Shown in pieces: positions 49,870-58,554 of a stretch of 64,000 nucleotides of DNA. Location of the stretch: positions 310,001 through 374,000 of the forward strand of contig NZ_JAYLVL010000003.1 in assembly GCF_046156175.1 (NCBI RefSeq). Reading direction: 5' to 3'. A program made the translations under genes and the position numbers. Numbering within the stretch: position 1 is the stretch's first letter; the number at the start of each line of letters is the position of its first letter. This DNA is from Lacisediminihabitans sp046156175. Lineage in GTDB: Bacteria; Actinomycetota; Actinomycetes; Actinomycetales; Microbacteriaceae. The notes under the pieces were generated by a model. The model was not told the origin of the DNA, searched no databases, and was given only the letters and a program-made list of their open reading frames with translations.

Positions 49870-49901
49870 GACCCTCTGCGCTCAGCCCGCACCCTCTCGA
49901 G

Positions 49902-50165
49902 CTACTTCTTCAGTCCGTCGTAGATCTCTTTGCAGGTCGGGCACACGGGGAACTTCTCCGGATCGCGCCCCGGCGTCCACACCTTGCCGCAGAGCGCGAT
50001 CACGGGCTTGCCGCTCAGTGCCGACGCGAGGATCTTCTCCTTCTGCACGTAGTGGGAGAAGCGCTCGTGGTCGCCCTCTTCGATCTGCTCCTGGTTCAGG
50101 AGTTCTTCGAGTTCGCGGTCCAGCGTGTCCGTACCGCCGCCGCCCTGTTGTGTATCGCCACTCAT
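49902..50165 (-). CDS. DUF3039-family small protein
   Basis: An 87-residue soluble protein with GDHERFSHYVQKEKILASALSGKPVIALCGKVWTPGRDPEKFPVCPTCKEIYDGL. The cysteines (LCGK, VCPTC) suggest a small zinc ribbon. The family is widespread in actinobacteria and of unknown function; it converges on pncB, 32 bp away. Confidence 0.85.
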   Translation of the reverse strand: MSGDTQQGGGGTDTLDRELEELLNQEQIEEGDHERFSHYVQKEKILASALSGKPVIALCGKVWTPGRDPEKFPVCPTCKEIYDGLKK

Positions 50166-50198
50166 GACGCCATTTTACGCGTGCACGAGAGCCCCATC

Positions 50199-50259
50199 GG
50201 TGAAGAGCGCTATCGGTGAAGAGCCCATGGGTGAAGAGCCCATGGGTGAAGAGCCCATG
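50199..50259. repeat. Tandem 15-bp repeats downstream of the ABC permease gene
   Basis: The unit GGTGAAGAGCCCATG is repeated exactly at 50215-50229, 50230-50244 and 50245-50259, with a degenerate copy (GGTGAAGAGCGCTATC) at 50199-50214. It lies between the DUF3039 start (50165) and the permease stop (50269). The permease gene is read leftward, so the repeats fall in its 3' untranslated region and just upstream of DUF3039, on its 5' side. Confidence 0.88.
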
Positions 50260-50268
50260 GGTAAGGAG

Positions 50269-51846
50269 TCAGTGGCGCAGGGTGAATGCGAGCAGCTCCG
50301 GCGACCGACGACTGTAGATGTGTCCGCCCCAGAGCACCCCGAGGGCGAGCACAACCAGCCCCATTCCCAGCCCCACCAGGAGTGAGAACGTCGACCAACT
50401 GGTCACACCGGGATGCAACAGGCCCTGCAGAGCGAACCAGAGAGCGGGCGCCGACAGCGCGATCGCCGAGAAGAAGGTGAGTGACTGGATGAGACCCGCG
50501 CCGGTACCGCTGGCCTGGGGCTGCGCGTAGGGACTGTCGCCCGGGCGCACCGACGGGTAGGGAAAGCGTGCAGAGACCACGCTCGACAGGCCGAGCCCGG
50601 CCAGCAGCAGACTGGAGCTGACCCCGATCAGCGACGGGAGCACCCCGTCGTCGCCGGAGATCGCCGCGGCGATCGGAGACCCGATCGCGATCAGCGGGAT
50701 GCCGATCACCAGGGCGGGCACCATGCGCCCGAGCCGGTCGGCCCATCCCGAGGTATTCGACGCGAGGTGAAGCCACACGGCCGAACTGTCGCTGGCGACG
50801 TCGTTGTGCATCGACCATGCGAGGAACAGGCACATCACGGGCACCGGGATCAGGGCGAGCACGCTGCCGGGTACGCCGGCGACCGCGAGCACGACCACGA
50901 ACAGCAGCGGTGCGACCGGCACGGCGAGGAGAGTCGTGTGGTACCGGGCATCGCGGATCCAGTACGTGATGCTGCGGGCAGCGATCGCGCCGACGGGAGA
51001 GTCCGGCAGACGACCGAACCAGCCGAGACCCACGTAATTCGAGGCTCGCTCGCGTCGCTGTGGCGCCACCAGCAGCCGGGCCACCAGTGCGCGCCAGGCC
51101 ACCCACAGCAGCCCGGCGGTCGCAGCGGCGATGAGGAGCTTCAGCACAGCGGCTCCGGCATTGCCGGATGCCGCTTCGGCCGGCGCAGACCAGGCAGCCC
51201 CGATCGGCGTCCAGCCCGCGACATCCGCCACGGATTTGAGAGCGTTGAGCCCGCCACGATACCAGTCGACGGAAGCGAGCAGCGCGATCGCCGGGGCGAG
51301 AAGCACGAGAACCACGAGCATGATGAGCGTCGTCAGCTCTCGGGCGCGGCGGGTGGCCAACAGGAGGGAGGCGATCGAACTGGAAACCCGTGCAGCGAGC
51401 AGGCAGGTGGCGAAAATCAGCACCGCAGAGAAGAGAGCGATGATCACGGACAGCGGATTCCGTGCCCAGGTCACCACCTGCGCGATGGCGACTGCCGCGA
51501 TCGCGAGTGACGGAAGCCCGACGAGCCCCGCGAGGGCGACGACGACTGCGAGACGATTCGCGGGGATGCCGAACAAAGAGAACGCTCGAGGATCGAGGCT
51601 GTTGTCCGCACCGAGGGCGAGAGGCACGAGCAGGAATCCCAGCACGATCGCGGATCCGACGGCTACGGTGATGTCGCCCGCGAGCACCGGTTCCACCCGG
51701 CGGAGGGAGGCGAGGCCGGCCACTGTGAACCCGGTCGCTCCGATCGCATAGAGCAGGCCGACGATGATTCCGAGGACCTGCAGCGGACTACGGCGAAATG
51801 TATTCGCGAGCAGCCGCAGTTTCAGTCCGAGAAACTGTGCAACCAC
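50269..51846 (-). CDS. Multi-pass ABC-2-type permease
   Basis: A 525-residue protein with about 12 hydrophobic segments (GIIVGLLYAIGATGFTVAGL; AVGSAIVLGFLLVPLALG and later ones). It overlaps the preceding ABC ATPase gene by 25 bp, so the two form an exporter. The family is an actinobacterial ABC-2-like permease; substrate unknown. The stop lies a few bases from a 15-bp tandem repeat. Confidence 0.78.
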   Translation of the reverse strand: MVAQFLGLKLRLLANTFRRSPLQVLGIIVGLLYAIGATGFTVAGLASLRRVEPVLAGDITVAVGSAIVLGFLLVPLALGADNSLDPRAFSLFGIPANRLAVVVALAGLVGLPSLAIAAVAIAQVVTWARNPLSVIIALFSAVLIFATCLLAARVSSSIASLLLATRRARELTTLIMLVVLVLLAPAIALLASVDWYRGGLNALKSVADVAGWTPIGAAWSAPAEAASGNAGAAVLKLLIAAATAGLLWVAWRALVARLLVAPQRRERASNYVGLGWFGRLPDSPVGAIAARSITYWIRDARYHTTLLAVPVAPLLFVVVLAVAGVPGSVLALIPVPVMCLFLAWSMHNDVASDSSAVWLHLASNTSGWADRLGRMVPALVIGIPLIAIGSPIAAAISGDDGVLPSLIGVSSSLLLAGLGLSSVVSARFPYPSVRPGDSPYAQPQASGTGAGLIQSLTFFSAIALSAPALWFALQGLLHPGVTSWSTFSLLVGLGMGLVVLALGVLWGGHIYSRRSPELLAFTLRH

Positions 51847-53654
51847 TCCATGCCCTCCGCTGTCTTGCGCCCACCCGCGAGTTCGAGGAATCTCTCCTCG
51901 AGCGAACCGGCGCCACGCACATCCTCCATCGTGCCGGAGGTGAGCACCTTGCCGCTCACGACGATCGCCACGAGGTCGCAGATGCGCTGGATCAGGTCCA
52001 TGCTGTGGCTCGACAGCACCACGGTGCCCCCGGCAGCGACATAGCGCTGCAAAATCGTCGTGATATTCGCCGCGGAAACCGGATCGACGGACTCGAAGGG
52101 TTCGTCGAGCACCAGCAACCTCGGCGAGTGGATCATCGCGCAGGCCAGTGCGATCTTCTTGGTCATTCCGGCCGAGTAGTCGGAGACGAGGCGTCCGAGG
52201 GCATCCTCCAGACCGAAGGCGATCGCCAAGTCGGTGGAGCGCTGCTTCACGGTTCGTGCGTCGAGCCCGCGAAGCGTCCCGGCGTAGTGCAGGAGTTGGC
52301 TTCCGGTGAGGCGGTCGAAGAGCCTCAGTCGGTCGGGAAGCACTCCCATGGCACGCTTGGCGGCCGCCGGATCCGTCCAGACGTCCGCGCCGTGCACGAG
52401 GATGGATCCGTCATCCGGCCGAAGAAGACCGGTCACCATCGACAGCGTGGTGGTCTTGCCCGCTCCGTTCGGCCCGACGATTCCGAACATGGTCCCGGCG
52501 GGAACCGAGAGGCTCACGTGGTTCACCGCGACGGTGTCACCGAAGCGCTTCACGAGATCGGAGACCTCGAGCACGACCTGCCCTTCCGCGACGGCCGAGC
52601 GCACGCTGGAGGCGGACGGAGCGAGGATGGCTTCGGGGATCGTCTCGGCCGGCGACGGTTCGACGGTGGTCCTGGTCCGCTTCGCGCGACCAGCAGGCTG
52701 GGGCTCCACGGGAGCGGGAGCAGGAGCGGGAGCGGGAGCGGGAGCGGGAGCGGCAGCGGCAGCGGCAGCCGGATTCGGTGAGATGGGCTGCGGCGGCACG
52801 GGCTGCGGCGGAACGGCTCTCAGCGGGACGGCCGTCGGCGGCACAGGCTGCGGCGGAACGGCCGTCGGTGGGGCCGCCGTCGGTGAAGCAGGAGGGCGTA
52901 CCGAGGTCGACCGCGGAATCGTCGAACGCGGAATGGAGGAGCGAGGTCGCGTGGCCCGCGGAGTCGTCGCCCGCTGAGTCGTCGTGCGCGGAATAGTCGC
53001 CCGCGGAATCGTCGACAGGGGCGGGGTGGCCATCGGCTCGGCGTCCTGCGGCGCCGCGGTCTCGGCTTCAGTTTCGGCGCCCGCTTCCGCTCCGGAGCCA
53101 GTCTCGGCTGCGGCTTCCGCTCCGGTCTCGGCGGAAACGGGCTCGAGGCTTTCGGGCGCGGCTGGATCCGGTGCTTCTGTCGGGGACACAGCTGATTGAG
53201 GGGCCCTGGGATCTTCGGTGGTCGGCGTCTCCGGTGCGGTAGCCGCCCTAGCTGGGGCTTTTGGGCGGGTCGTCCGCGGAGCCGTCGCCCTCGCAGCGGC
53301 GGGCTTCGCAGCGGCGGGCTTCGTCGCGGCGGGCTTCGTCGCGGCGGGCATCTTGGGCGGAGTCTGAGAGGCGGCATCCGAGGAGGAAGCCGCCTCCGCC
53401 GTGGAACCCCGGGGCGTCGCAGGCTTCGCGGCCGATGTACGTGCCGCGGGCGTGCGCGGGTTCGGCGTGCGGGATGTGGGGGTGCGGGGGGCCGCCTTCG
53501 CGGACGAGGCGGAGGCGCCGGAATTCGCTCGTGGAGCAGCGGGACGGCGCGCCCGGGGCGGGGTGCCCGCGGGCTTCGCGGGAGTCACGGAATCGTCGCC
53601 GGAACTCGGAGCCGCCGGCTCCCCTGCTGGCTTCTCCTCAGGTTCTAGATCCAC
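51822..53654 (-). CDS. ABC ATPase with long Pro/Ala/Thr-rich N-terminal region
   Basis: A 610-residue protein starting at GTG 53654. The C-terminal 250 residues are a complete ABC ATPase: Walker A GPNGAGKTT, signature YSAGMTKK (in place of LSGGQ), Walker B LLVLDEPFE and switch histidine in SSHSMD. Residues 1-360 are low-complexity: PA, PT, AKPA and TIPR repeats, with Pro/Ala/Thr/Arg dominating. No membrane helix or signal peptide is visible. The ATPase is of the ABC-2 exporter type, paired with the downstream permease. The N-terminal region is unusual for such a protein. Confidence 0.85.
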   Translation of the reverse strand: MDLEPEEKPAGEPAAPSSGDDSVTPAKPAGTPPRARRPAAPRANSGASASSAKAAPRTPTSRTPNPRTPAARTSAAKPATPRGSTAEAASSSDAASQTPPKMPAATKPAATKPAAAKPAAARATAPRTTRPKAPARAATAPETPTTEDPRAPQSAVSPTEAPDPAAPESLEPVSAETGAEAAAETGSGAEAGAETEAETAAPQDAEPMATPPLSTIPRATIPRTTTQRATTPRATRPRSSIPRSTIPRSTSVRPPASPTAAPPTAVPPQPVPPTAVPLRAVPPQPVPPQPISPNPAAAAAAAPAPAPAPAPAPAPVEPQPAGRAKRTRTTVEPSPAETIPEAILAPSASSVRSAVAEGQVVLEVSDLVKRFGDTVAVNHVSLSVPAGTMFGIVGPNGAGKTTTLSMVTGLLRPDDGSILVHGADVWTDPAAAKRAMGVLPDRLRLFDRLTGSQLLHYAGTLRGLDARTVKQRSTDLAIAFGLEDALGRLVSDYSAGMTKKIALACAMIHSPRLLVLDEPFESVDPVSAANITTILQRYVAAGGTVVLSSHSMDLIQRICDLVAIVVSGKVLTSGTMEDVRGAGSLEERFLELAGGRKTAEGMEWLHSFSD

Positions 53655-53915
53655 CTGTCAACCGTACCAACGCTGACTGGGATGCCTGTGCGAGAACTGG
53701 GCATCTCATCACGAATTGAAAACGCCATCCGCCCACCCCTGTGCCAAATTGGCTCGAAAAGGTAGGGTAGTGATGCACAACGACGTGTCCAGGCAACAGT
53801 CTGGGGATGAATAAACGGTGAATCTCTTCGCAATCGCAACCTAATGACGATTGAAAATCGATCGGATTCGGACACCTGCCCCGGTCAAGACCACAGTCAA
53901 CTGAGGAGACAAATC
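53655..53915. promoter_or_regulatory. Divergent intergenic region, ABC ATPase / cell-wall-polymer cluster
   Basis: A 261-bp gap of lower GC content than its surroundings. It must hold the leftward promoter of the ABC operon and the rightward promoter of the nucleotidyltransferase gene, whose ribosome site GAGGAGA lies at 53903-53909. No clear boxes, riboswitch or hairpin were assigned. Nothing else is seen. Confidence 0.4.
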
Positions 53916-54608
53916 GTGAGCACGCAGATCGTTATTCTGGCCGCCGGCATGGGCAGCCGTCTTGGACGTTCCCTGCCGAAGCCCCTCACCGAACTCAGTG
54001 ACGGCCGCACCATCATGCAGCAGCAGTTCGACAACATCAAGCAGGCCTTCGGCACCAGCGCCAAGGTGACGATCGTCGTCGGCTACAAGCTCGAGCACAT
54101 CATCGAGGCCTTCCCCGCCGCGTCCTTCGTCTACAACGAGCAGTACGACCAGACCAACACCTCCAAGAGCCTGATGCGCGCACTGCGCGCCTCGGGCCAG
54201 GGTGGCGTTCTCTGGATGAACGGCGACGTGGTCTTCGACCCCGAGGCCCTCGTGCGCGCCAAGAAGATGGTCGACGCCGACCAGTCCTTCGTCTCCGTGA
54301 ACACCGAGAAGGTCTCTGACGAAGAAGTCAAGTACACGGTGGATGCCGAGGGCTACATCAACCAGCTGTCGAAGACGGTCAAGGGTGGTCTCGGCGAGGC
54401 CGTAGGGATCAACTATGTCGCTCGCGGTGACAAGGCTGCGCTCATCCGCCAGCTCGGTCGCGTCGACGACCAGGACTACTTCGAGCGCGGTATTGAGCTG
54501 GCAATCGAGCAGGACAAGCTACGATTTGAGCCGGTAGACATCTCCGACCTCTACGCCGTAGAGGTTGACTTCGCGGAAGATCTCGAGCGGGCGAACCTCT
54601 TCGTCTGA
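53916..54608 (+). CDS. Nucleotidyltransferase (LicC/COG1213-like)
   Basis: A 230-residue protein from GTG 53916 (site GAGGAGA at 53903-53909) with the nucleotidyltransferase opening IVILAAGMGSRLGRSLPKPLTEL and the acidic GDVVFDPEAL. This resembles phosphocholine/phosphoethanolamine cytidylyltransferases (LicC) and other small-molecule-phosphate transferases, not the TagD-type glycerol-3-phosphate enzyme. It starts the cell-wall-polymer operon, so it may activate a polymer building block or a decorating group. The exact substrate is not deducible. Confidence 0.8.
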   Translation: MSTQIVILAAGMGSRLGRSLPKPLTELSDGRTIMQQQFDNIKQAFGTSAKVTIVVGYKLEHIIEAFPAASFVYNEQYDQTNTSKSLMRALRASGQGGVLWMNGDVVFDPEALVRAKKMVDADQSFVSVNTEKVSDEEVKYTVDAEGYINQLSKTVKGGLGEAVGINYVARGDKAALIRQLGRVDDQDYFERGIELAIEQDKLRFEPVDISDLYAVEVDFAEDLERANLFV

Positions 54609-54663
54609 GTTCACGCCTCCGCGTACGTCAAGCGGAGTGCGTGACGCTAAGGACCCGTAACGC

Positions 54664-55479
54664 GTGAGTGCAGCTCTCGAAGCACGCCCCGAGCGTTCGG
54701 AATTCGCGCGCTACAGGCATTCCCTGTGGCTGCTGACCACCCGCGACCTCAAGGTGCGCTACTCCACGTCGTTCCTCGGCTACTTCTGGTCGATCCTCGA
54801 TCCGCTGGTCATGGCCGCGATCTACTGGGTGGTCTTCACGCAGATCTTCCACCGCGGCAAGGTCGGCGAAGAGCCGTACATCATCTTCCTTCTCACGGCA
54901 CTTCTGCCGTGGACCTGGTTCAACGGAGTGATCTCCGACGCGACACGCGCCTTCACCAAGGAGGCGAAGCTGATTCGATCGACCAAGATCCCTCGCACGA
55001 TCTGGGTGTCGAGGATCGTGCTGTCCAAGGGCATCGAGTTTCTCGTGAGCATCCCCGTCATCGCCATTTTCGCGTTCATCACCTTCGCCACTCCCGATCC
55101 GGCGAAACTGCACTGGGAGGTCGCCCTCGTGCCGATCGCGGTGATTCTCGAAGCGGCGCTCGCCCTCGGCCTGGGGTTGATCGTCGCGCCCCTCGTCGTC
55201 TTCTTCCGTGATTTCGAGCGTGCGGTCAAACTGGGCTTGCGATTCCTGTTCTATGCCTCCCCCATCGTCTACGGGCTCGAACTCGTGCCCCACTGGTTGC
55301 AGCCGTACATGGCGCTGAACCCGCTGTCCGGCATCTTCTCGATCTACCGCGCCGCATTCTTTCCCCGCGAGTTGAACTGGCTCGATGTGGCGACGAGCGC
55401 CGTTCTCACCCTCGTCATCCTCGGCATCGGCCTGCTGGTATTCCGGCGCACCATCAAGACCGTGCTGAAGGAGATCTGA
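54664..55479 (+). CDS. TagG/Wzm-type ABC-2 polymer-export permease
   Basis: A 271-residue permease starting at GTG 54664, with about six hydrophobic segments and the ABC-2 polysaccharide-export motifs HSLWLLTTRDLKVRYSTSFLGYFWSILDPLVM, LLTALLPWTWFNGVISDATRAF and SPIVYGLELVP. Together with the next gene it forms an exporter for teichoic acid or another undecaprenyl-linked polymer. Its stop overlaps the ATPase start (TGATG). Confidence 0.85.
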   Translation: MSAALEARPERSEFARYRHSLWLLTTRDLKVRYSTSFLGYFWSILDPLVMAAIYWVVFTQIFHRGKVGEEPYIIFLLTALLPWTWFNGVISDATRAFTKEAKLIRSTKIPRTIWVSRIVLSKGIEFLVSIPVIAIFAFITFATPDPAKLHWEVALVPIAVILEAALALGLGLIVAPLVVFFRDFERAVKLGLRFLFYASPIVYGLELVPHWLQPYMALNPLSGIFSIYRAAFFPRELNWLDVATSAVLTLVILGIGLLVFRRTIKTVLKEI

Positions 55480-56240
55480 TGACCACTGTGCAGACGGCAA
55501 TCGCGCCGGTCATCGAAGTGACGGATGCGGGCATCCGGTTCAAGCGCAACCGCCGGTCTCGCCGCAGCTTCAAGGATCTCTTCGCCGGTTCGAAACGCCG
55601 CAGCAGACCCGATGAGTTCTGGCCGCTGCGCAACGTGTCGTTCACCGTCGCACCGGGTGAAGCCATCGGGGTCGTCGGGCGCAATGGCCAAGGCAAATCG
55701 ACGCTGCTCAAACTGGTCGCGGAGGTCGTGTTCGCCGACGAGGGCACTGTGCGGGTGGGCGCCGGAGTCGCTCCGCTGATCGAGATCACCGGCGGTTTCG
55801 TCGACGACCTCACGGTGCGTGACAACGTCTACCTCACCGCGGGGCTGCACGGGATGAAGAAGTCGGAGATCGACGAGCGGTTCGACGAGATCATCGCCTT
55901 CTCCGAGATCGGCGACTTCCTCGAAACCCCCTACAAACACCTCTCCAGCGGCATGAAGGTGCGCATCGCGTTCGCCGTGATCTCCCGCCTCGAGGAACCG
56001 ATCATCCTTGTCGACGAGGTGCTCGCGGTGGGCGACAAAGCCTTCCGCGAGAAGTGCTACCGCCGAATCGAAGAGCTCTTGTCGGGTGGGCGTACATTGT
56101 TTTTCGTGTCCCACAGTGAAAAAGATCTCCGACGTTTCTGCACCCGCGGCCTCTACCTCGACAAGGGGGCGCTCGTTCTCGACGCCCCCATCGCGGAGGT
56201 GCTCGACCGGTACAACGCCGAGTACGGCGTGAAGCCGTGA
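55479..56240 (+). CDS. TagH/Wzt-type polymer-export ATPase
   Basis: A 253-residue ABC ATPase with Walker A VGRNGQGKST, the GxxPLIEITGGF and DNVYLTAGLHGMKKSEIDERFDEIIAFSEI motifs of the Wzt/TagH subgroup, signature KHLSSGMKVRIAFAV and Walker B IILVDEVLAVGD. No C-terminal carbohydrate-binding domain is present, as in short TagH. It exports the polymer with the upstream permease. It overlaps the next gene by 4 bp (GTGA). Confidence 0.88.
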   Translation: MTTVQTAIAPVIEVTDAGIRFKRNRRSRRSFKDLFAGSKRRSRPDEFWPLRNVSFTVAPGEAIGVVGRNGQGKSTLLKLVAEVVFADEGTVRVGAGVAPLIEITGGFVDDLTVRDNVYLTAGLHGMKKSEIDERFDEIIAFSEIGDFLETPYKHLSSGMKVRIAFAVISRLEEPIILVDEVLAVGDKAFREKCYRRIEELLSGGRTLFFVSHSEKDLRRFCTRGLYLDKGALVLDAPIAEVLDRYNAEYGVKP

Positions 56241-57076
56241 GCGTCGTGCCCGGCAAGCTCCCCCGCAAGACCTCCCCGCAGGTAGAGAAGGGCGTGGAGC
56301 GGCTGCTCTCGGTGCAACGTCCCGTGGTGTTGCTGCACATCCGCAGCATCCGTCGTCGAAATCCGGACGCCTCGCCGGCCCAGGTCATCAAGATCCTCGA
56401 GACTCGTTACCTCGCCGCTGTCACCGCCGGAGGAGCCGCCGTCGGCGCGAGTTCGGTGATTCCCGGCGTCGGCGTCGGCATCTCACTCGCCCTCTCCGGC
56501 GTCGAGACCGCCGGATTCCTCGAGTCCAGCGCCCTCTTCGCCCAGTCGGTGACCGAGGTGCACGGGATAGCGGTGGAGGATCCCGAGCGCGCCCGCACCC
56601 TCGTCATGGCGATGATGCTCGGCACCGCCGGCTCCGATCTCGTCAAGCAACTCGCCGGGCAGGCCGCCGGTGTCGGCCCGACGCGCGGGCGATTCTGGGG
56701 CGAACTGGTCACCAAGAGCCTGCCGCAGGCGGCGATCGGGCAGATCGGCGATCGCATCAAGAAATCGTTCCTCAAACGCTTCGTCGCCACCCAGAGCGCG
56801 AGCGTGGTCGGTCGCGCCATCCCCTTCGGCATCGGTGCCGTGATCGGGGGCACGGGCAACCACATGCTGGGGCGCAAGGTGGTGTCCAGCTCACGCGATG
56901 CCTTCGGGCCGCCGCCGCAGCAGTTCCCCGTCGTCCTGGAGCCGATCGTGCGCAGCCCGGTCGTACTCACCCGGCGGGCCAGGATCAACCTTCCCCGCTT
57001 CGGAAGCGGCACGGCGGACTCCAAGACGCCGAAGACGCCGCGTCCGCCGAAAGCCCTGCGGCCGTCGAAACCCTAA
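56237..57076 (+). CDS. Membrane-associated protein, EcsC-like (weak)
   Basis: A 279-residue protein starting at GTG 56237. Its central part, AAVTAGGAAVGASSVIPGVGVGISLALSGVETAGFLESSALFAQSVTEVHGI, is glycine-rich and weakly resembles EcsC-family proteins. The tail is a proline/lysine-rich segment (TPKTPRPPKALRPSKP), perhaps for binding nucleic acid or wall polymer. It is co-transcribed with the exporter. I am not sure of the family; a role in polymer assembly is inferred from the operon only. Confidence 0.6.
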   Translation: MSVVPGKLPRKTSPQVEKGVERLLSVQRPVVLLHIRSIRRRNPDASPAQVIKILETRYLAAVTAGGAAVGASSVIPGVGVGISLALSGVETAGFLESSALFAQSVTEVHGIAVEDPERARTLVMAMMLGTAGSDLVKQLAGQAAGVGPTRGRFWGELVTKSLPQAAIGQIGDRIKKSFLKRFVATQSASVVGRAIPFGIGAVIGGTGNHMLGRKVVSSSRDAFGPPPQQFPVVLEPIVRSPVVLTRRARINLPRFGSGTADSKTPKTPRPPKALRPSKP

Positions 57077-57080
57077 CCGC

Positions 57081-57108
57081 GTGACCGGAGGGGTTGATCC
57101 CCCGTCAC
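57081..57108. terminator. Hairpin between convergent genes
   Basis: GTGAC (57081-57085) pairs with GTCAC (57104-57108), and GGGG with CCCC around a TTGAT loop, with a small internal mismatch. It lies between the polymer operon and a converging gene. No T-run follows, so its strength is uncertain. Confidence 0.4.
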
Positions 57109-57172
57109 AAGACGCTCTCCCGGAGCGCAGGGGGAGCAGTTTGTGACGGTCGCGTGCAGCACCCGGGAGTGA

Positions 57173-58456
57173 TCAGTCCTGTTCGTCGGAGTCGGTCTCG
57201 AACGGGTCGGCCTCACGTGAGCGCAGATCGTCGGCGTGAGCGGAGGCTTCGCGCTCCCAGATCGCGAACATCCGGTCGATGGCGGCGTGGAAGCGACGAG
57301 TCGCCTCACCCGGTGTGGTGTCACCGAAGTGGCGCTCCACCCAGAACTCCAGGCGGTGTCGTGCCTCCACGTCGTGTTGCACGCGATCGACGATGGAGAC
57401 GATCTCGCTGGACTCCGACGGTGACAGCCATTCGGCCGCCCCGAGATAACCCGATTCGTCGATCTCCGCGTGCGCCGATACCGGTCGGGTCACGATGAGC
57501 GGCTTGCCGGTCGCGAGGCGGTCGTAGACCATCGCGGAGATGTCGGTGATCGCGACATCCGCCACCGCAAGCTGCCAGCCGAGGTCCGGTCCGTCGTCGA
57601 AGACGTGCTGCGCCGAGGAATCCCTGCTGTTCGCAGCCGCGATCGAGGCGATGATCGCCTCATTCGCCCGCTTGAACTCGGGATCGATCACCCCGCTGCG
57701 AGGATGCGGTCGATAGAGCACGCGGTGGGTTCCGGTCGCGAGGAGGGCGCCGACCAGCGCCTCGCCGTGGGAGGCGACCGAGCCGTAGGCGGCCGAATCG
57801 CGATCGCCTTCCCAGGTCGGGGCGTACAACACGACGGTGCGATCATCCGGCGTGTAGGGAAGCGAGCCGGCGAAGTGATCAGCCTGAGGGCGCCCGATCA
57901 TGAGGGTGCGGTGGTCGAGATCGAAGTCCCACAGCCGGTGCCGGAGCCGATCCCGCGCCGCCTCCCCCGCCACGAAACTGTAGTCGTAGGCCTTGAACTG
58001 GTTGGTGGTCATGTACATCTTGTCGCTCTCACCGTGGTTGATGAAGACGTGCAACATGCGTCCGTACCGGAACATCTGGAAGTTCCTCGAGTTCTGGTTC
58101 ACGTAGAAGACGAGGCGGAGATCCTGCTCGGCGACGAACGCCTCCAGCTCGGACACCGACCGCAGGCAGACGACCGGAACCGGGGATTCATCGAACATGG
58201 TGAGCGCCGCTCCCGGCGACCGGGAGATGATCGCCACCGGAATGGTCTTCGCCAACTCCGCCAGCGGGGCGTACCACTGGCGGATCTGGTAGAGGTTCAC
58301 CGCGCTGTCCCCGAAATACACCGCGATCTGGATGCTGTGGGGCTTCGGCTTCGGGAGGCTGGGTTGCCGTCGCGCCAGCTCGACTCGGCTGCGGCGGGAA
58401 CTGACGAGATTCCGCACTATCCGCGCGGCCGTCTTGACGTCCTTGAGGAGGGGCAC
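57173..58456 (-). CDS. CDP-glycerol glycerophosphotransferase family protein 1
   Basis: A 427-residue soluble protein with the family's FINHGESDKMYMT, YDYSFVAGEAARDRL, VVLYAPTWEGDRD and VADVAITDISAMVYDRLATGKPLIVTRP (where other members have TDYSS). These enzymes add glycerol-phosphate or ribitol-phosphate units to teichoic acids. It is transcribed leftward, opposite to the other two. Confidence 0.83.
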   Translation of the reverse strand: MPLLKDVKTAARIVRNLVSSRRSRVELARRQPSLPKPKPHSIQIAVYFGDSAVNLYQIRQWYAPLAELAKTIPVAIISRSPGAALTMFDESPVPVVCLRSVSELEAFVAEQDLRLVFYVNQNSRNFQMFRYGRMLHVFINHGESDKMYMTTNQFKAYDYSFVAGEAARDRLRHRLWDFDLDHRTLMIGRPQADHFAGSLPYTPDDRTVVLYAPTWEGDRDSAAYGSVASHGEALVGALLATGTHRVLYRPHPRSGVIDPEFKRANEAIIASIAAANSRDSSAQHVFDDGPDLGWQLAVADVAITDISAMVYDRLATGKPLIVTRPVSAHAEIDESGYLGAAEWLSPSESSEIVSIVDRVQHDVEARHRLEFWVERHFGDTTPGEATRRFHAAIDRMFAIWEREASAHADDLRSREADPFETDSDEQD

Positions 58457-58554
58457 CTCTCGATTAAACCAGTCTCCGGTGAGAGCTCCCTCCCATTGCG
58501 ATCATCCGTGGTCCGGCCGAGACGCGCGAATAGCTCGGCTGCTAGGCTCCCCTC

